Positions 24,996 through 33,578 of a stretch of 44,297 bases of DNA are shown piece after piece. Made by a program: the position numbers and the translations under genes. Below the pieces are notes generated by a model. That model ran no database searches and was not told the DNA's origin. It saw nothing but the letters and a program-made list of their open reading frames with translations. The stretch lies in the NCBI GenBank assembly GCA_028874215.1, contig JAPPLF010000103.1:1-44297 (forward strand), read 5' to 3'. This DNA is from Acidobacteriota bacterium. GTDB taxonomy: Bacteria > Acidobacteriota > UBA6911 > RPQK01 > JAJDTT01. The number at the start of each line of letters is the position of its first letter. Position 1 is the stretch's first letter.

Positions 24996-26099
24996 ATGGC
25001 TGAACAGACCAGATCCAAGATACGTATCCGGCCCAGGATTTTGATCCTCTTCCTGCTTTTGGGGATCCCACCCTTGATCATCGGACATGTGGTGCTGATC
25101 AACGGCGCACGTACGACCTACACCGAGGTGGTGGCCAACCACTTCAGCGAGTCGGCCGACAGCGCCCAGACCCAGCTCATGAACTACCTGGAGCGGATCA
25201 GCAACGAGGTGGGCAACCTGACCCGCGTGTCCGAGATCCTGGAGGCCGTGTCCGCTTCCAACCGGAACCGGTTGGAAGGGACCGAACTCGACAGCCAAGT
25301 GGAGAAAAGGGAAGGGGATTGGCTGACCCAGGATCCGGAAAACTCCCGGTTGCAGTCCGGGATCCTGAACAACGAGGCGTCCCGATTTGTCCGCAAGTTC
25401 AACAGCATCACCGCCGATTTCCGGGAGATTTTGGTGACCGATGCCCTGGGGCGCCTGGTCGCCGCCAGCAACAAGACCAGCGACTATTTTCAGGGAGACG
25501 AGCGGTGGTGGCAGCGCGCCTATCAGGAGGGGCAGGGAAACCCCTTCCACGGAGACATCCAGTTCGACGAGAGCGCCAACGTCTACGGTATGGAGATCGC
25601 CTACCCGGTTCGAGATCCCGCCTCGAACGAGGTCATCGGTGTGATCAAGGCAATCGCTGACGCCCACGAGATCTCGGCGCTGGTGGGTGCGACCCGGTTG
25701 GGGCCGAACACCGAGGCGGTGATCATCGCAGCCGACGGCACGGGGATTCTGGGCCCGGAACGGACGGTGCGCTACCGGTTCCCGGAGGCCGTCTCTCTGG
25801 AACAACCGGGCCGGCGCTTCGTCGAAGCGACCGAAATTCGGGCTTTGCCGGCGGAGGAACGCCAAGTCTTTTTGGGATTGCCGCAGTTTCGGATCAGGGA
25901 TCGGATGGCGGAGTTGGACTGGATTCTGGTGGTTCAGGAGCCCTACGAAGAGGTCTATTCCCCCTTTCGGAACCTGAACAGCTGGTTCATTTATTTCGCC
26001 GTGTTCGGCGTCGCGTTGGTGCTGGTTCTGGCGTTGATCTTTTCCCGAATCCTCTCCGGTCCCGTGATCGAGGCCGACCCCCATCTGGAGCGAATCTGA
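24996..26099 (+). CDS. Orphan double-Cache sensor protein without output domain
   Basis: A 367-residue membrane protein starting at ATG 24996 behind GGAGGTGG, a very good ribosome site. A first transmembrane helix (ILILFLLLGIPPLIIGHVVL, about residues 15-35) is followed by a 260-residue periplasmic dCache domain, with YFQGDERWWQRAYQEGQG and EIAYPVRDPASNEVIGVIKA as recognisable ligand-pocket and linker strands. A second helix (FIYFAVFGVALVLVLALIF) ends near residue 348. Cache receptors normally continue into HAMP and a kinase, cyclase, methyl-accepting or PP2C domain. Here the sequence stops within the first HAMP residues (SRILSGPVIEADPHLERI), and the next 34 bp before the downstream ORF contain no continuation. 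It may be truncated or may signal through a partner. The ligand is unknown. Confidence 0.75.
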   Translation: MAEQTRSKIRIRPRILILFLLLGIPPLIIGHVVLINGARTTYTEVVANHFSESADSAQTQLMNYLERISNEVGNLTRVSEILEAVSASNRNRLEGTELDSQVEKREGDWLTQDPENSRLQSGILNNEASRFVRKFNSITADFREILVTDALGRLVAASNKTSDYFQGDERWWQRAYQEGQGNPFHGDIQFDESANVYGMEIAYPVRDPASNEVIGVIKAIADAHEISALVGATRLGPNTEAVIIAADGTGILGPERTVRYRFPEAVSLEQPGRRFVEATEIRALPAEERQVFLGLPQFRIRDRMAELDWILVVQEPYEEVYSPFRNLNSWFIYFAVFGVALVLVLALIFSRILSGPVIEADPHLERI

Positions 26100-26133
26100 C
26101 CACGGCCGATCTCCGCTCGAATTCGATTGAAGG

Positions 26134-27090
26134 ATGATTCGTACCGTCCTCGGAGAGATACCGGAAGACAAACTCGGACCCGCGCTGGCCCACGAGCATC
26201 TCTACTGCAACATCGCCCGCCACTCCGGCAACCTCGACAACGCCATGATTGACTGGGAGTTGATCGTCCGCGAACTGGGTTCGTTCAAGGCAGCCGGCGG
26301 ACGGGGCATTCTGGAGGTGACCCCGGTGGACCTGGACGGAGACGCCGAGGCCCTGCGCCGGATCAGCGAGGCGTCCGGCGTCCACATCGTTCGCGGCATC
26401 GCCTTCTACCAGGAGGACAGTTACCCCGCGTGGCTGCAAACGGCCACCGTCGATGAGATCGAGGACTTCTTCGTTCGGGAGATCGAGGAGGGCGGGGCGG
26501 GCATTCCGGCCGGCTTCATCGGCGAGATCGGAAGCCACAACCGGCCCGAACCTGATTTCCTCGGATACCGTCTGACGGAAGGAGAGACCCGGGTGTTTCA
26601 GGCGGCCGCCGGTGCCCAGAAAAGGACCGGCGCCCTCATCTCCACCCACGCCGCCCTGGGACGGGCGGGCCATGCCCAGTTGAACGTTCTGGAGGCTGCG
26701 GGAGCCGACCTGTCCCGCGTGGTCATCGGGCATTGTGACGCCCACTACCACGACGACGAGGAAAAGGACCTGGAATACTATCTGCCCATTCTGGACCGGG
26801 GCGCTTACGTGGAATTCGATCTCATCGGCTGGGTCGATGAGTGGCCCGGCTGTCCGACCGATGAGATCCGGGCCCTCCGTCTGGCCTCGCTGGTCCGATT
26901 GGGTTACCAGGACCAACTGCTGGTGGCCACAGATACCTGCCGTCTCTCCCACCTGCGGGCGAACGGCGGTAGGGGATACGATTATTTCTGGAGCGATTTT
27001 CTGCCGCGACTGCGGCGGGAGGGAGTCGGACAGGACGCCGTGGACGCCATCCTGATCCGTAATCCCGGCCGGGCGGCGAACATTTCCTGA
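26134..27090 (+). CDS. Phosphotriesterase-family hydrolase
   Basis: A 318-residue amidohydrolase-superfamily TIM barrel of the phosphotriesterase (PTE/PHP) family. It starts MIRTVLGEIPEDKLGPALAH with the metal motif H20-x-H22 (AHEHLY). Later ligands fit the family order: GFIGEIGSH (bridging residue, Glu rather than the carboxylated Lys of classic PTE), STHAALGRAG, VVIGHCDAHY and the catalytic VATDTC. The Glu is usual for the lactonase-like and PHP-type members. The substrate is probably a lactone or other ester of a sugar or natural product. It is 34 bp after the dCache gene and 56 bp before a sugar-isomerase-like gene. Confidence 0.85.
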   Translation: MIRTVLGEIPEDKLGPALAHEHLYCNIARHSGNLDNAMIDWELIVRELGSFKAAGGRGILEVTPVDLDGDAEALRRISEASGVHIVRGIAFYQEDSYPAWLQTATVDEIEDFFVREIEEGGAGIPAGFIGEIGSHNRPEPDFLGYRLTEGETRVFQAAAGAQKRTGALISTHAALGRAGHAQLNVLEAAGADLSRVVIGHCDAHYHDDEEKDLEYYLPILDRGAYVEFDLIGWVDEWPGCPTDEIRALRLASLVRLGYQDQLLVATDTCRLSHLRANGGRGYDYFWSDFLPRLRREGVGQDAVDAILIRNPGRAANIS

Positions 27091-27146
27091 GTTGACGATT
27101 GAAGGTCCGTGACGATTTGATCCGCTGACTAACAAGGGGGAATCGG

Positions 27147-28220
27147 ATGAAGAGAAGGAAGTTTTTTCGAAATGCCGGCAGCGCTCTGGGAGGAGTCGCG
27201 GCCTATGGGCTGACCTCGTCCGCCGGGGAAGCCCGGCCGGCGGCGGGGCCCCCGGCGGAAATGGACCGGTACCGGTTCAAGCTGGGGATGTACCTGCCCG
27301 AGCTTCAACTCCCCTTCGACGAGGCGTTGGCCACGGCCAAGGAGATCGGCGTGGAGTCGGTCTGGTTCAACCGGCTCAAGGATGAGGTCGATGTCGCCCG
27401 GATGAGTGACGCCGAGGCGGACCGCATGGCGGAACGGGTGCAGCGCCAAGGGCTGGAGATCTTCCTGCTGAGTGCCGGCTCCAGCTTCAAGCACATTCAC
27501 CTGACCGACCTGAAGAAGGACAAGCTCACCGAGCACGAAGGGTTCCGAACCCACTTGGCGGAGCTGGAGCGGTGCATGGAGATCGCCTCCCGGATCGGCG
27601 TCGGCGCCGTGGGGTCCTTCACCTTCGCCTGGCCCGGAGAGTACAAGGCGGGCAAGCCGACCTGGCCCATGCGCTGGCTGACCCGGGGCGGGTACATCGC
27701 CAGGGTCGACATGGAGAAGCTGGTGGAGGCCTTCACGCTGGTGGCGGATGCGGCCGAGAAGCACGGGGTGGACGTGGCGCTCTCCATGATGCCCTGGAAC
27801 TACACCAACACCACCGGCAACTTCCGGCGGGTGGTGGAGGCCGTGGGGTCCTCCCGGTTGAAGGTCATGTGGGGGCCGGCCGACAACTTCAATTCGGGCG
27901 AATGGGACGTGGCCACGGCCGGATTCAACAACATTCGCCCCTACCTGCACGGCCTGCACCTGAAGGACCTTCACGTCATGGACGGCCTGAACCTGAAGTT
28001 CGAGTATCGAGCCTTGGGCGCCGGCGACGTGGACTACCCGGAGATCCTCCGCCGGTTGCAGGACCATCGTTCGGATGCGGTCCTGTCGCTGGCGACCCAC
28101 TTCATTCCACCGGGCGGAACCCGGATCGATGCCATGAAGATCAACTACCAGAGGCTCAGCGGGATGATCCGGAAGGTCCAGGCTGAAAACATTTCCAACC
28201 AAGAGGGAGGGAAGGCATGA
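27147..28220 (+). CDS. Tat-exported sugar phosphate isomerase/epimerase-like protein
   Basis: A 357-residue protein of the AP-endonuclease-2/xylose-isomerase-like TIM-barrel family. A twin-arginine signal (KRRKFFRNAGSALGGVAAYG) precedes the barrel. The usual features are present: FDEALATAKEIGVESVWFNR near residue 60, GVGAVGSFTFAWPG, KHGVDVALSMMPWNYTN, and LRLKDLHVMDG-like sequence (GLHLKDLHVMDG) near residue 275 with metal-ligand candidates. The normal role of cytosolic relatives is aldose/ketose isomerisation or epimerisation. Export by Tat is frequent in PVC and Acidobacteriota members. ATGA overlap (28217-28220) couples it to the oxidoreductase gene. Confidence 0.83.
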   Translation: MKRRKFFRNAGSALGGVAAYGLTSSAGEARPAAGPPAEMDRYRFKLGMYLPELQLPFDEALATAKEIGVESVWFNRLKDEVDVARMSDAEADRMAERVQRQGLEIFLLSAGSSFKHIHLTDLKKDKLTEHEGFRTHLAELERCMEIASRIGVGAVGSFTFAWPGEYKAGKPTWPMRWLTRGGYIARVDMEKLVEAFTLVADAAEKHGVDVALSMMPWNYTNTTGNFRRVVEAVGSSRLKVMWGPADNFNSGEWDVATAGFNNIRPYLHGLHLKDLHVMDGLNLKFEYRALGAGDVDYPEILRRLQDHRSDAVLSLATHFIPPGGTRIDAMKINYQRLSGMIRKVQAENISNQEGGKA

Positions 28221-29518
28221 AAAGCGTCACCCGCCGGGAATTCATGAACGTGTCGGTCGCCGGCGCGGCCACAGTCTCGTCTCTGGCGGCCACGGCCCGC
28301 CGGGTTTCGGCCAACGACCGGGTCGTAGCGGCCGTCATCGGACTTCGGGGCATGGGTCGCGTCCACGTGAGCCGTCTCGTGGAGGTCCCGGATGCCGTCT
28401 GCGCCACCCTTTGCGACGTGGACCAGAGCATGTTGGAGCGGGAGTCCAAGAAGGTCCGCGACGCCACCGGACAGTCGCCCAAGTTGGTCAAGGACTTCCG
28501 GCACGTCCTGGACGACTCCTCCATCGACGCCGTAGTGATCGCCACGCCCCATCACTGGCACGTCCCCATGGCGGTCCGGGCCCTTCGAGCCGGCAAGGAC
28601 GTCTACCTGGAGAAGCCGGGCTCCCACGTCTTTCGGGAAGGACGCGTCCTGGTCGATACGGTGGAGGAGACCGGGCGCATCGTCCAGCACGGCACGCAGA
28701 TGCGCTCCAGCCGGGTCACGGCCAAGGCCCGTGAACTCCTGGACGCGGGGGTCATCGGCGAGGTCAAGATGTCCAAGGCCTGGAACAAGCAGCGGCACAA
28801 GCACCGGAAGGCGGTGCCGGACGTCCCGGTCCCGGCGGGAGTCGACTACGACATGTGGCTGGGTCCCGCGCCCAAGCGGCCCTTCAATCCCAACCGCTTT
28901 CACGGTTACTGGAACTGGTATCGCGACTACGGCAACGGGGACATCGGGGGAGACGGCATTCACGACCTGGACATGGCGCATTTCGGCCTCGCTCCCCAGA
29001 CCCATCCGGTCCGGATCACGGCGCATGGGAGCCGGGTCCACGTGGAGGGCGTGGAGCGGGAGTTTCCCGACAACATGATGGTGGCCTACCACTTCGCCGA
29101 GGGTAAGGTGCTCATCTACGAAGACCGGGCCTGGACCCCCTACGGAAGTTTCGGCGTGGACAGCGGCAACGCCTTCTACGGAACCGAGGGATTCATGGTC
29201 TTCTCCCGCCGGGGTTTCTTCCAGGTCTACCTGGGCCGAAAGGAAGAGAAAGGCCCCTCCATGGGAGTCGGAGAAGCCGTCCGCGACCGGGGCAAAGGCA
29301 CGCACCTGTCCAACTTCCTGGACTGCGTCCGGACCCGCAACCAACCGTTGGCCCCCGCCCTTCAGGTCCATCGGTCCTGCGCGCTGGTCCACCTGGGCGA
29401 GGTCGCCTACCGGACGGGCAAGGTGCTGGAGTTCGATCCGGAGACCGAGACCATCACCAATCACCCGGGCGCCAACCGGCTCTTGACAAAAGATTACCGT
29501 GGCCCGTGGTCGGTGTGA
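28217..29518 (+). CDS. Tat-exported Gfo/Idh/MocA-family oxidoreductase
   Basis: A 433-residue NAD(P)-dependent dehydrogenase of the Gfo/Idh/MocA family. A Tat signal (TRREFMNVSVAGAATVSSLA) is followed by the Rossmann fold (VVAAVIGLRGMGRVHVSRL, a variant of GxGxxG), the conserved EKPGSH motif (family EKP) near residue 133, and a C-terminal alpha/beta domain beginning around residue 150 (MSKAWNKQRHKHRKAVPDVP). The substrate-binding region has DGIHDLDMAHFGL. It shares an ATGA start with the isomerase gene upstream. The pair probably oxidises and rearranges a sugar or inositol-like compound in the periplasm; the exact substrate cannot be inferred. Confidence 0.9.
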   Translation: MKSVTRREFMNVSVAGAATVSSLAATARRVSANDRVVAAVIGLRGMGRVHVSRLVEVPDAVCATLCDVDQSMLERESKKVRDATGQSPKLVKDFRHVLDDSSIDAVVIATPHHWHVPMAVRALRAGKDVYLEKPGSHVFREGRVLVDTVEETGRIVQHGTQMRSSRVTAKARELLDAGVIGEVKMSKAWNKQRHKHRKAVPDVPVPAGVDYDMWLGPAPKRPFNPNRFHGYWNWYRDYGNGDIGGDGIHDLDMAHFGLAPQTHPVRITAHGSRVHVEGVEREFPDNMMVAYHFAEGKVLIYEDRAWTPYGSFGVDSGNAFYGTEGFMVFSRRGFFQVYLGRKEEKGPSMGVGEAVRDRGKGTHLSNFLDCVRTRNQPLAPALQVHRSCALVHLGEVAYRTGKVLEFDPETETITNHPGANRLLTKDYRGPWSV

Positions 29519-29524
29519 CAGGAA

Positions 29525-29629
29525 CGGCGATATCCTTGTCGCCGAACGGAGCGGCGAAATCCTTGTCGCCGAACGGGGCGGCGATATCCTTATCGCCGAA
29601 TGGGGCGGCGATATCCTTATCGCCGAATT
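29525..29629 (+). repeat. Four-copy 27-bp tandem hairpin repeat
   Basis: Copies begin at 29525, 29552, 29579 and 29606, an exact 27-bp period. Each is a hairpin, CGGCGA..TCGCCG, around ATCCT. In copies 3 and 4 the stem is perfect (GGCGATA, TCCT, TATCGCC). The array starts 7 bp after the oxidoreductase stop. As 27 is a multiple of 3, it is open in several frames (reading as nine-residue repeats), but nothing suggests a gene. Copies differ by one or two bases and the last two are the most alike. Confidence 0.85.
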
Positions 29630-29751
29630 CCGAACCAACAAATGAACTCAACAACCAACGGCGGACCCCAACCCGCCCTCCGGAACGACCACTCTTCCCT
29701 CTGGAAATTGAAACTTCGAGTCTGAATCTCGGTCTATCCTAGGAGCGCAAA

Positions 29752-30492
29752 GTGACACAACAGAACGACAATCCAGGACTCTGCACCCGGGAAAGATCCA
29801 CTGGAACCGGTCCCGCCATCTGGCTGGCCGGCGATCCGGCGGACCTGGAAAAGTGGCTGCCGCTGGGAGCGGCGGGCATCGTCACCAACACGGTGGTCCT
29901 GAACCAGATGGTCCAGAAGTACGGCCAGATCGTGGACGTCGCCCAGCGCTACCTGGACATCACCGACAAACCGGTGGTGATGGAGATCGACGGCCACTCC
30001 ACCGAAGAGCTGCTCCGCGTCGGCGAGGTCTTCACCCGCATGTCGGACCGGATCATCCTCAAGATCCCCTGCACCGTCCACGGCCTCGGCGCCTTCCGCG
30101 AACTGAAGCGCCAGGGCGTCGAGACCTTCTGCACCACCGTCTTCTCCCTGACCCAGGCGGCGGCCGTGGCCCAGGCCGGCGCCACCCACATCCTCCCCTT
30201 CTGCGAGCCGGTCAAGGAGGTGGGAGGCGATCCCACCCAGTTGGTCCGGGAGTGTGTGGCCATGTTCCGGGGTTGGGAGCACCGCCCGTTCATCACCGCC
30301 GCCCTGGTCCGCTCCGCCGACACGGCGTACCGGGCGCTCCGGGACGGCGCCGACGGCATCATCATCTTCTGGAACATCTTCCAGGAAATGATGAAACATC
30401 CCCTGACGGAGACCTGGAACCAGACCTTTCTGGACGAGTGGAACGCCATGCACGATGCGGGACTGCTGAATGGCGTGCCGGTGGAGCATTGA
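29752..30492 (+). CDS. Transaldolase/fructose-6-phosphate aldolase-like protein
   Basis: A 246-residue TIM-barrel protein of the transaldolase (FSA/TalC) group. It starts at GTG 29752 after AGGAG. The Schiff-base lysine is K104 in ILKIPCTVHG, aligned with Lys85 of FSA, and GVETFCTTVFSLTQA, GATHILPFCEPV and ITAALVRSADTAYRAL are the usual later strands. The N-terminal TTNPT motif is altered (IVTNTVVLNQ), and the first 25 residues are extra. The enzyme probably exchanges or cleaves dihydroxyacetone units in sugar metabolism. The altered motif suggests a different substrate from FSA. It follows the sugar module but is separated by the repeat array. Confidence 0.8.
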   Translation: MTQQNDNPGLCTRERSTGTGPAIWLAGDPADLEKWLPLGAAGIVTNTVVLNQMVQKYGQIVDVAQRYLDITDKPVVMEIDGHSTEELLRVGEVFTRMSDRIILKIPCTVHGLGAFRELKRQGVETFCTTVFSLTQAAAVAQAGATHILPFCEPVKEVGGDPTQLVRECVAMFRGWEHRPFITAALVRSADTAYRALRDGADGIIIFWNIFQEMMKHPLTETWNQTFLDEWNAMHDAGLLNGVPVEH

Positions 30493-30515
30493 TCCGTCGA
30501 TTCCGAGGCTGAACC

Positions 30516-31532
30516 GTGAACCAGCGCTACTCGCGTCAGATCCTCTTCCCTCCCATCGGCGCCGGGGGACAGGAACGCCTGGCCCGGTCGAGGGTGGTGA
30601 TCGTCGGCTGCGGGGCCCTGGGCAGCGTGGCCGCGGAGCAGTTGGTCCGAGCCGGAATCGGCTCCTTGCGCCTGATCGACCGCGACTTCGTGGAAGAGAG
30701 CAATCTGCAGCGGCAGTGCCTCTTCACTGAGGACCATGCCCGCCTGGCCCTGCCCAAGGCGGTGGCGGCCGAGTCGATTCTCGGCGCCATGAACTCCCAA
30801 GTCACGGTCGACGGCGTGGTCGAGGACCTGACTCATCGAAACGCGGAGGCTCTCTGTGCCGGCAGCGACCTCATTCTGGACGGCACCGACAACTTCGAAA
30901 CCCGGTACCTGTTGAACGACTACTCCCTCCTTACCGGCCGGACCTGGGTCTATGGAGCCTGCGTCGGCAGTTACGGAACGGCCTTCGCGTTCCGCCCCCG
31001 GGTCACGCCCTGCCTCCAGTGCCTCTTTCCGCAGCCGCCGGCGCCCGGCAGCGCCGAGACGTGCGACACCAGCGGCATCCTGGCGCCGGTCGTCCATATC
31101 GTGGCCTCCTACCAGGTCGCCCAGGTTCTGAAGATTCTGGTGGGCGCCGAGCCGGCGTCCACCATGCTGAAGGCGGATGTCTGGGAGAACCGGATGAAAC
31201 TGGTCTCGCTGGAGGGTGCGCGCGTCCCGGACTGTCCCTGTTGCGGGGCGCTCGAGCTGCGCTTTCTGAAGGGAACGGAGGGGCGCCGTTCGGTTCGACT
31301 CTGCGGCCGGAACGCGGTCCAGGTCCAGGCGGGCGGAGACTCGCGAACGGACCTGTCCCGAGTCGCCCGGCGGCTCCGGCCCAGTGGCAGCGTGAGCCTG
31401 AACGACTATATGATGAAATTGGAGGTCAACGGCTACGAGCTGGCTCTGTTCCGCGACGGACGGGCCATTATCCGGGGAACGGAGGACGAGAAGGAGGCCC
31501 GGGCCATCTACGCTCGCTACATTGGCTGTTAG
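30516..31532 (+). CDS. ThiF/MoeB/HesA-family E1-like adenylyltransferase
   Basis: A 338-residue ATP-dependent activating enzyme. The nucleotide site is VVIVGCGALGSV (residues about 27-38), with the conserved NLQRQCLF Arg block, DGTDNFETRYLLND and a zinc site made by CLQC (about 167-170) and CPCC (about 240-243). The likely catalytic Cys is in ETCDTSGILAP. A short extra C-terminal domain (residues about 265-338) ends in LFRDGRAIIRGTEDEKEARAIYARYIGC, as seen in a subgroup of ThiF-like proteins. No ThiS or MoaD partner is encoded nearby. Role: activation of a sulfur-carrier protein, or an uncharacterised reaction. Confidence 0.85.
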   Translation: MNQRYSRQILFPPIGAGGQERLARSRVVIVGCGALGSVAAEQLVRAGIGSLRLIDRDFVEESNLQRQCLFTEDHARLALPKAVAAESILGAMNSQVTVDGVVEDLTHRNAEALCAGSDLILDGTDNFETRYLLNDYSLLTGRTWVYGACVGSYGTAFAFRPRVTPCLQCLFPQPPAPGSAETCDTSGILAPVVHIVASYQVAQVLKILVGAEPASTMLKADVWENRMKLVSLEGARVPDCPCCGALELRFLKGTEGRRSVRLCGRNAVQVQAGGDSRTDLSRVARRLRPSGSVSLNDYMMKLEVNGYELALFRDGRAIIRGTEDEKEARAIYARYIGC

Positions 31533-31542
31533 AGGTGCAATC

Positions 31543-32472
31543 ATGTTGGAGAAACTACGGAGATCATGTCGGTGGCGCGGTTGGTTCACTGTCGGGGCGG
31601 GGTTTCTGGCGACCACTCTTGTGATGCCGTCGCTGGCCCGGGAGTCGGGTGACGAGAAGGCCCGGAAGGTGATCGACGCGGCGGTGACGGCCATGGGGGG
31701 CGATGCCTACCTGCAGGTCCGGAACTCCCAATCGTCCGGCCGGTACTTCTTCTTCCGGAAGGGCCGCAAGGGATTCACGCGGTATCGGGACTGGACCGTC
31801 TACGATCCCGTCAAATCCCGTCACGAAAGGGGGAAGAACGAGAAGGAGCAGTTCGTCGCCGTTCACAACATGGAGTTGAACAAGGGTTGGACGCTGGAAG
31901 GCGAATTCGAGGTCGAGGAGATTCCGGACAAGGAACTGGATTCGTGGTTGAAGGCGGTTCGGAAGGACCTCAACTTCATCATCAAGCAGCGCCTCGACGA
32001 AGAAGGAATGAGCCTCTACTACTACGGGCCCGACGACATCGCGGGACAGGGCGAGTTCGAGGCGGTGGAGTTTCTGGATGCCTCCAACAACTCGGTGGTG
32101 GTCTTCTTCAACCTGAGCAGCCACCTTCCCGAAAAGGTGGAGAACGAGTACACGGACGACACCGGGTTGCGCCACAAGTCGGAGTGGGAGTTCTATAACT
32201 GGCACACCATCCAGGGAGTTCACACCCCCCTGCGGACGGACATCTACCTGGACGGAGAAATTTCGCAGCAGTTCTTCATTGAAGACCTGGCCTACAACCT
32301 GCAGATTCCCGAATCCCAATTCCTGGAGCCGGCCATCGACGAGAAGAAGAAGTCCAAGTGGGAAGAGAAGATGGCCAAGCGGCTGAAGAAGCAGGAAGAG
32401 CGGGACGCCAAGGCGCAACGGGAAGCGGAGAAGGAGCGGGAGAAGAGAAGAAAGGGCCGGCGGAGCGACTGA
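31543..32472 (+). CDS. LolA/outer-membrane lipoprotein-sorting-like protein
   Basis: A 309-residue exported protein, starting at ATG 31543 with GAGGTG upstream and a signal peptide (WFTVGAGFLATTLVMPSLA). The core has the LolA-like pattern of alternating strands around a hydrophobic half-barrel (VRNSQSSGRYFFFRKGRKGF; FFNLSSHLPEKVENEYTDD). A highly charged helix of about 45 residues ends the protein (KKKSKWEEKMAKRLKKQEE..), probably a coiled coil. Paralogs with this tail are common in Acidobacteriota-type genomes and have no known function. It precedes lpxC by 187 bp. Confidence 0.6.
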   Translation: MLEKLRRSCRWRGWFTVGAGFLATTLVMPSLARESGDEKARKVIDAAVTAMGGDAYLQVRNSQSSGRYFFFRKGRKGFTRYRDWTVYDPVKSRHERGKNEKEQFVAVHNMELNKGWTLEGEFEVEEIPDKELDSWLKAVRKDLNFIIKQRLDEEGMSLYYYGPDDIAGQGEFEAVEFLDASNNSVVVFFNLSSHLPEKVENEYTDDTGLRHKSEWEFYNWHTIQGVHTPLRTDIYLDGEISQQFFIEDLAYNLQIPESQFLEPAIDEKKKSKWEEKMAKRLKKQEERDAKAQREAEKEREKRRKGRRSD

Positions 32473-32532
32473 TCCCGGCCGGAATACCACGGCCCCTGAC
32501 GGCGTTTACCATTAAACGGTATGTGTCCTGCG

Positions 32533-32550
32533 GTCCACACCATTGTGGAC
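32533..32550. repeat. Perfect hairpin between the LolA-like gene and lpxC
   Basis: GTCCACA (32533-32539), loop CCAT, TGTGGAC (32544-32550). It lies 61 bp past the LolA-like stop and 110 bp before lpxC. There is no T-run. It may end the upstream transcript. The rest of 32473-32659 shows nothing definite. Confidence 0.4.
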
Positions 32551-32659
32551 TCCAGGTCACACTCCGCGCTCCCCGCAGCGGCGTTCGAATTACGAAATCC
32601 ACTGAAAATAAAGGCTTTCCTCGTTTTTGGCCTGAAACGTGCAACACGGTGCAGGCCAG

Positions 32660-33538
32660 ATGCAGAGGACCATCCGCCGGCCGTTCAAACTCAAAGGAAT
32701 CGGGCTCCACACCGGATGCCGGGTGGCGGTCGAATTGAAGCCCGCGCCGGCGGGGACCGGCGTCGTCTTCCGCCGCGTCGACCTGCAGGGTTTCGAGATC
32801 GAGGCCTCCCGCCGGTACGTCTCGCGCGTGGTCCTGGCCACGACCCTCATGAAACGCGGAGTGATGCTCTCGACGGTGGAGCATCTTTTGTCGGCCGTCT
32901 ACGGCCTCGGCCTGGACAACCTCTACATCGACATCGATTCCCTGGAGGTCCCGATCCTGGACGGGTCGTCTCAGCCCTTCGTGGAGGGGTTTCAGGGTGT
33001 CGGGATCGAGGAGCAGGATGCTCCTCGGACCTTCATCAAGGTAGAAAAGCCGATCCGGCTGACGGACGGGGAGAAGTTCGTCTCCATCGAGCCTTCGCCG
33101 GTTTTTCGCGTGACCTACGAGATCGATTTCACCCATCCCGTCATCGGCCGCCAACGGCTGGACCTGGAGGTGACCCCTGAGGTCTACGCACGGGAGATCT
33201 CTTTTTCCCGGACCTTCGGTTTCTATCGTGAAGTCCGCCAGCTCCTGGACAACAATCTGATCCGGGGCGGCTCCTTCGAAAACGCGGTGGTCTTGAGCGA
33301 CGACGGCGTCATGAGCGGTGAGCTCCGGGCGCCCGACGAGTTCGTTCGCCACAAGGTCCTGGATCTGATCGGCGACGTCTCCCTCTGCGGCAGCCCGGTG
33401 ATCGGGCATGTCCGGGCCTACAAGGCCGGACACGCTCTGCACACGGCTCTGGCGACGGCGTTGTTTCGAAACGCGTCCCGCTGGCGTGTCGCCGAATCGG
33501 AGCTGGATCCGGCGGTGGCGAGTGCCGCCGCCGGCTGA
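32660..33538 (+). CDS. lpxC: UDP-3-O-acyl-N-acetylglucosamine deacetylase
   Basis: LpxC removes the N-acetyl group in the first committed step of lipid A synthesis. The 292-residue protein starts at ATG 32660 (MQRTIRRPFKLKGIGLHTG). The in-frame upstream GTG at 32639 would add seven residues. All zinc and catalytic residues are in place and spaced as in E. coli (H79, H238, D242, H265): H75 (VEHLLSA), H231 and D235 (HKVLDLIGD) and H258 (KAGHALHTAL). The EVPILDGSSQPF motif also matches. It shows the organism makes LPS-type lipid A. Confidence 0.96.
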   Translation: MQRTIRRPFKLKGIGLHTGCRVAVELKPAPAGTGVVFRRVDLQGFEIEASRRYVSRVVLATTLMKRGVMLSTVEHLLSAVYGLGLDNLYIDIDSLEVPILDGSSQPFVEGFQGVGIEEQDAPRTFIKVEKPIRLTDGEKFVSIEPSPVFRVTYEIDFTHPVIGRQRLDLEVTPEVYAREISFSRTFGFYREVRQLLDNNLIRGGSFENAVVLSDDGVMSGELRAPDEFVRHKVLDLIGDVSLCGSPVIGHVRAYKAGHALHTALATALFRNASRWRVAESELDPAVASAAAG

Positions 33539-33578
33539 GTTTGACCGCCGGCGGCAAAAGTCGCCGTACCCCTTCCAC

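Noticed and set aside
29525-29629. CRISPR array
   Set aside because: The 27-bp repeat units are directly adjacent with no spacers, each unit is itself a palindrome, and no cas gene is nearby.
32560-32615. tRNA-like sequence (GTTCGAATTAC after a GC-rich arm)
   Set aside because: The five-base T-arm stem does not pair and there is no acceptor stem or CCA at a fitting distance. The match is limited to the TTCGAAT string.
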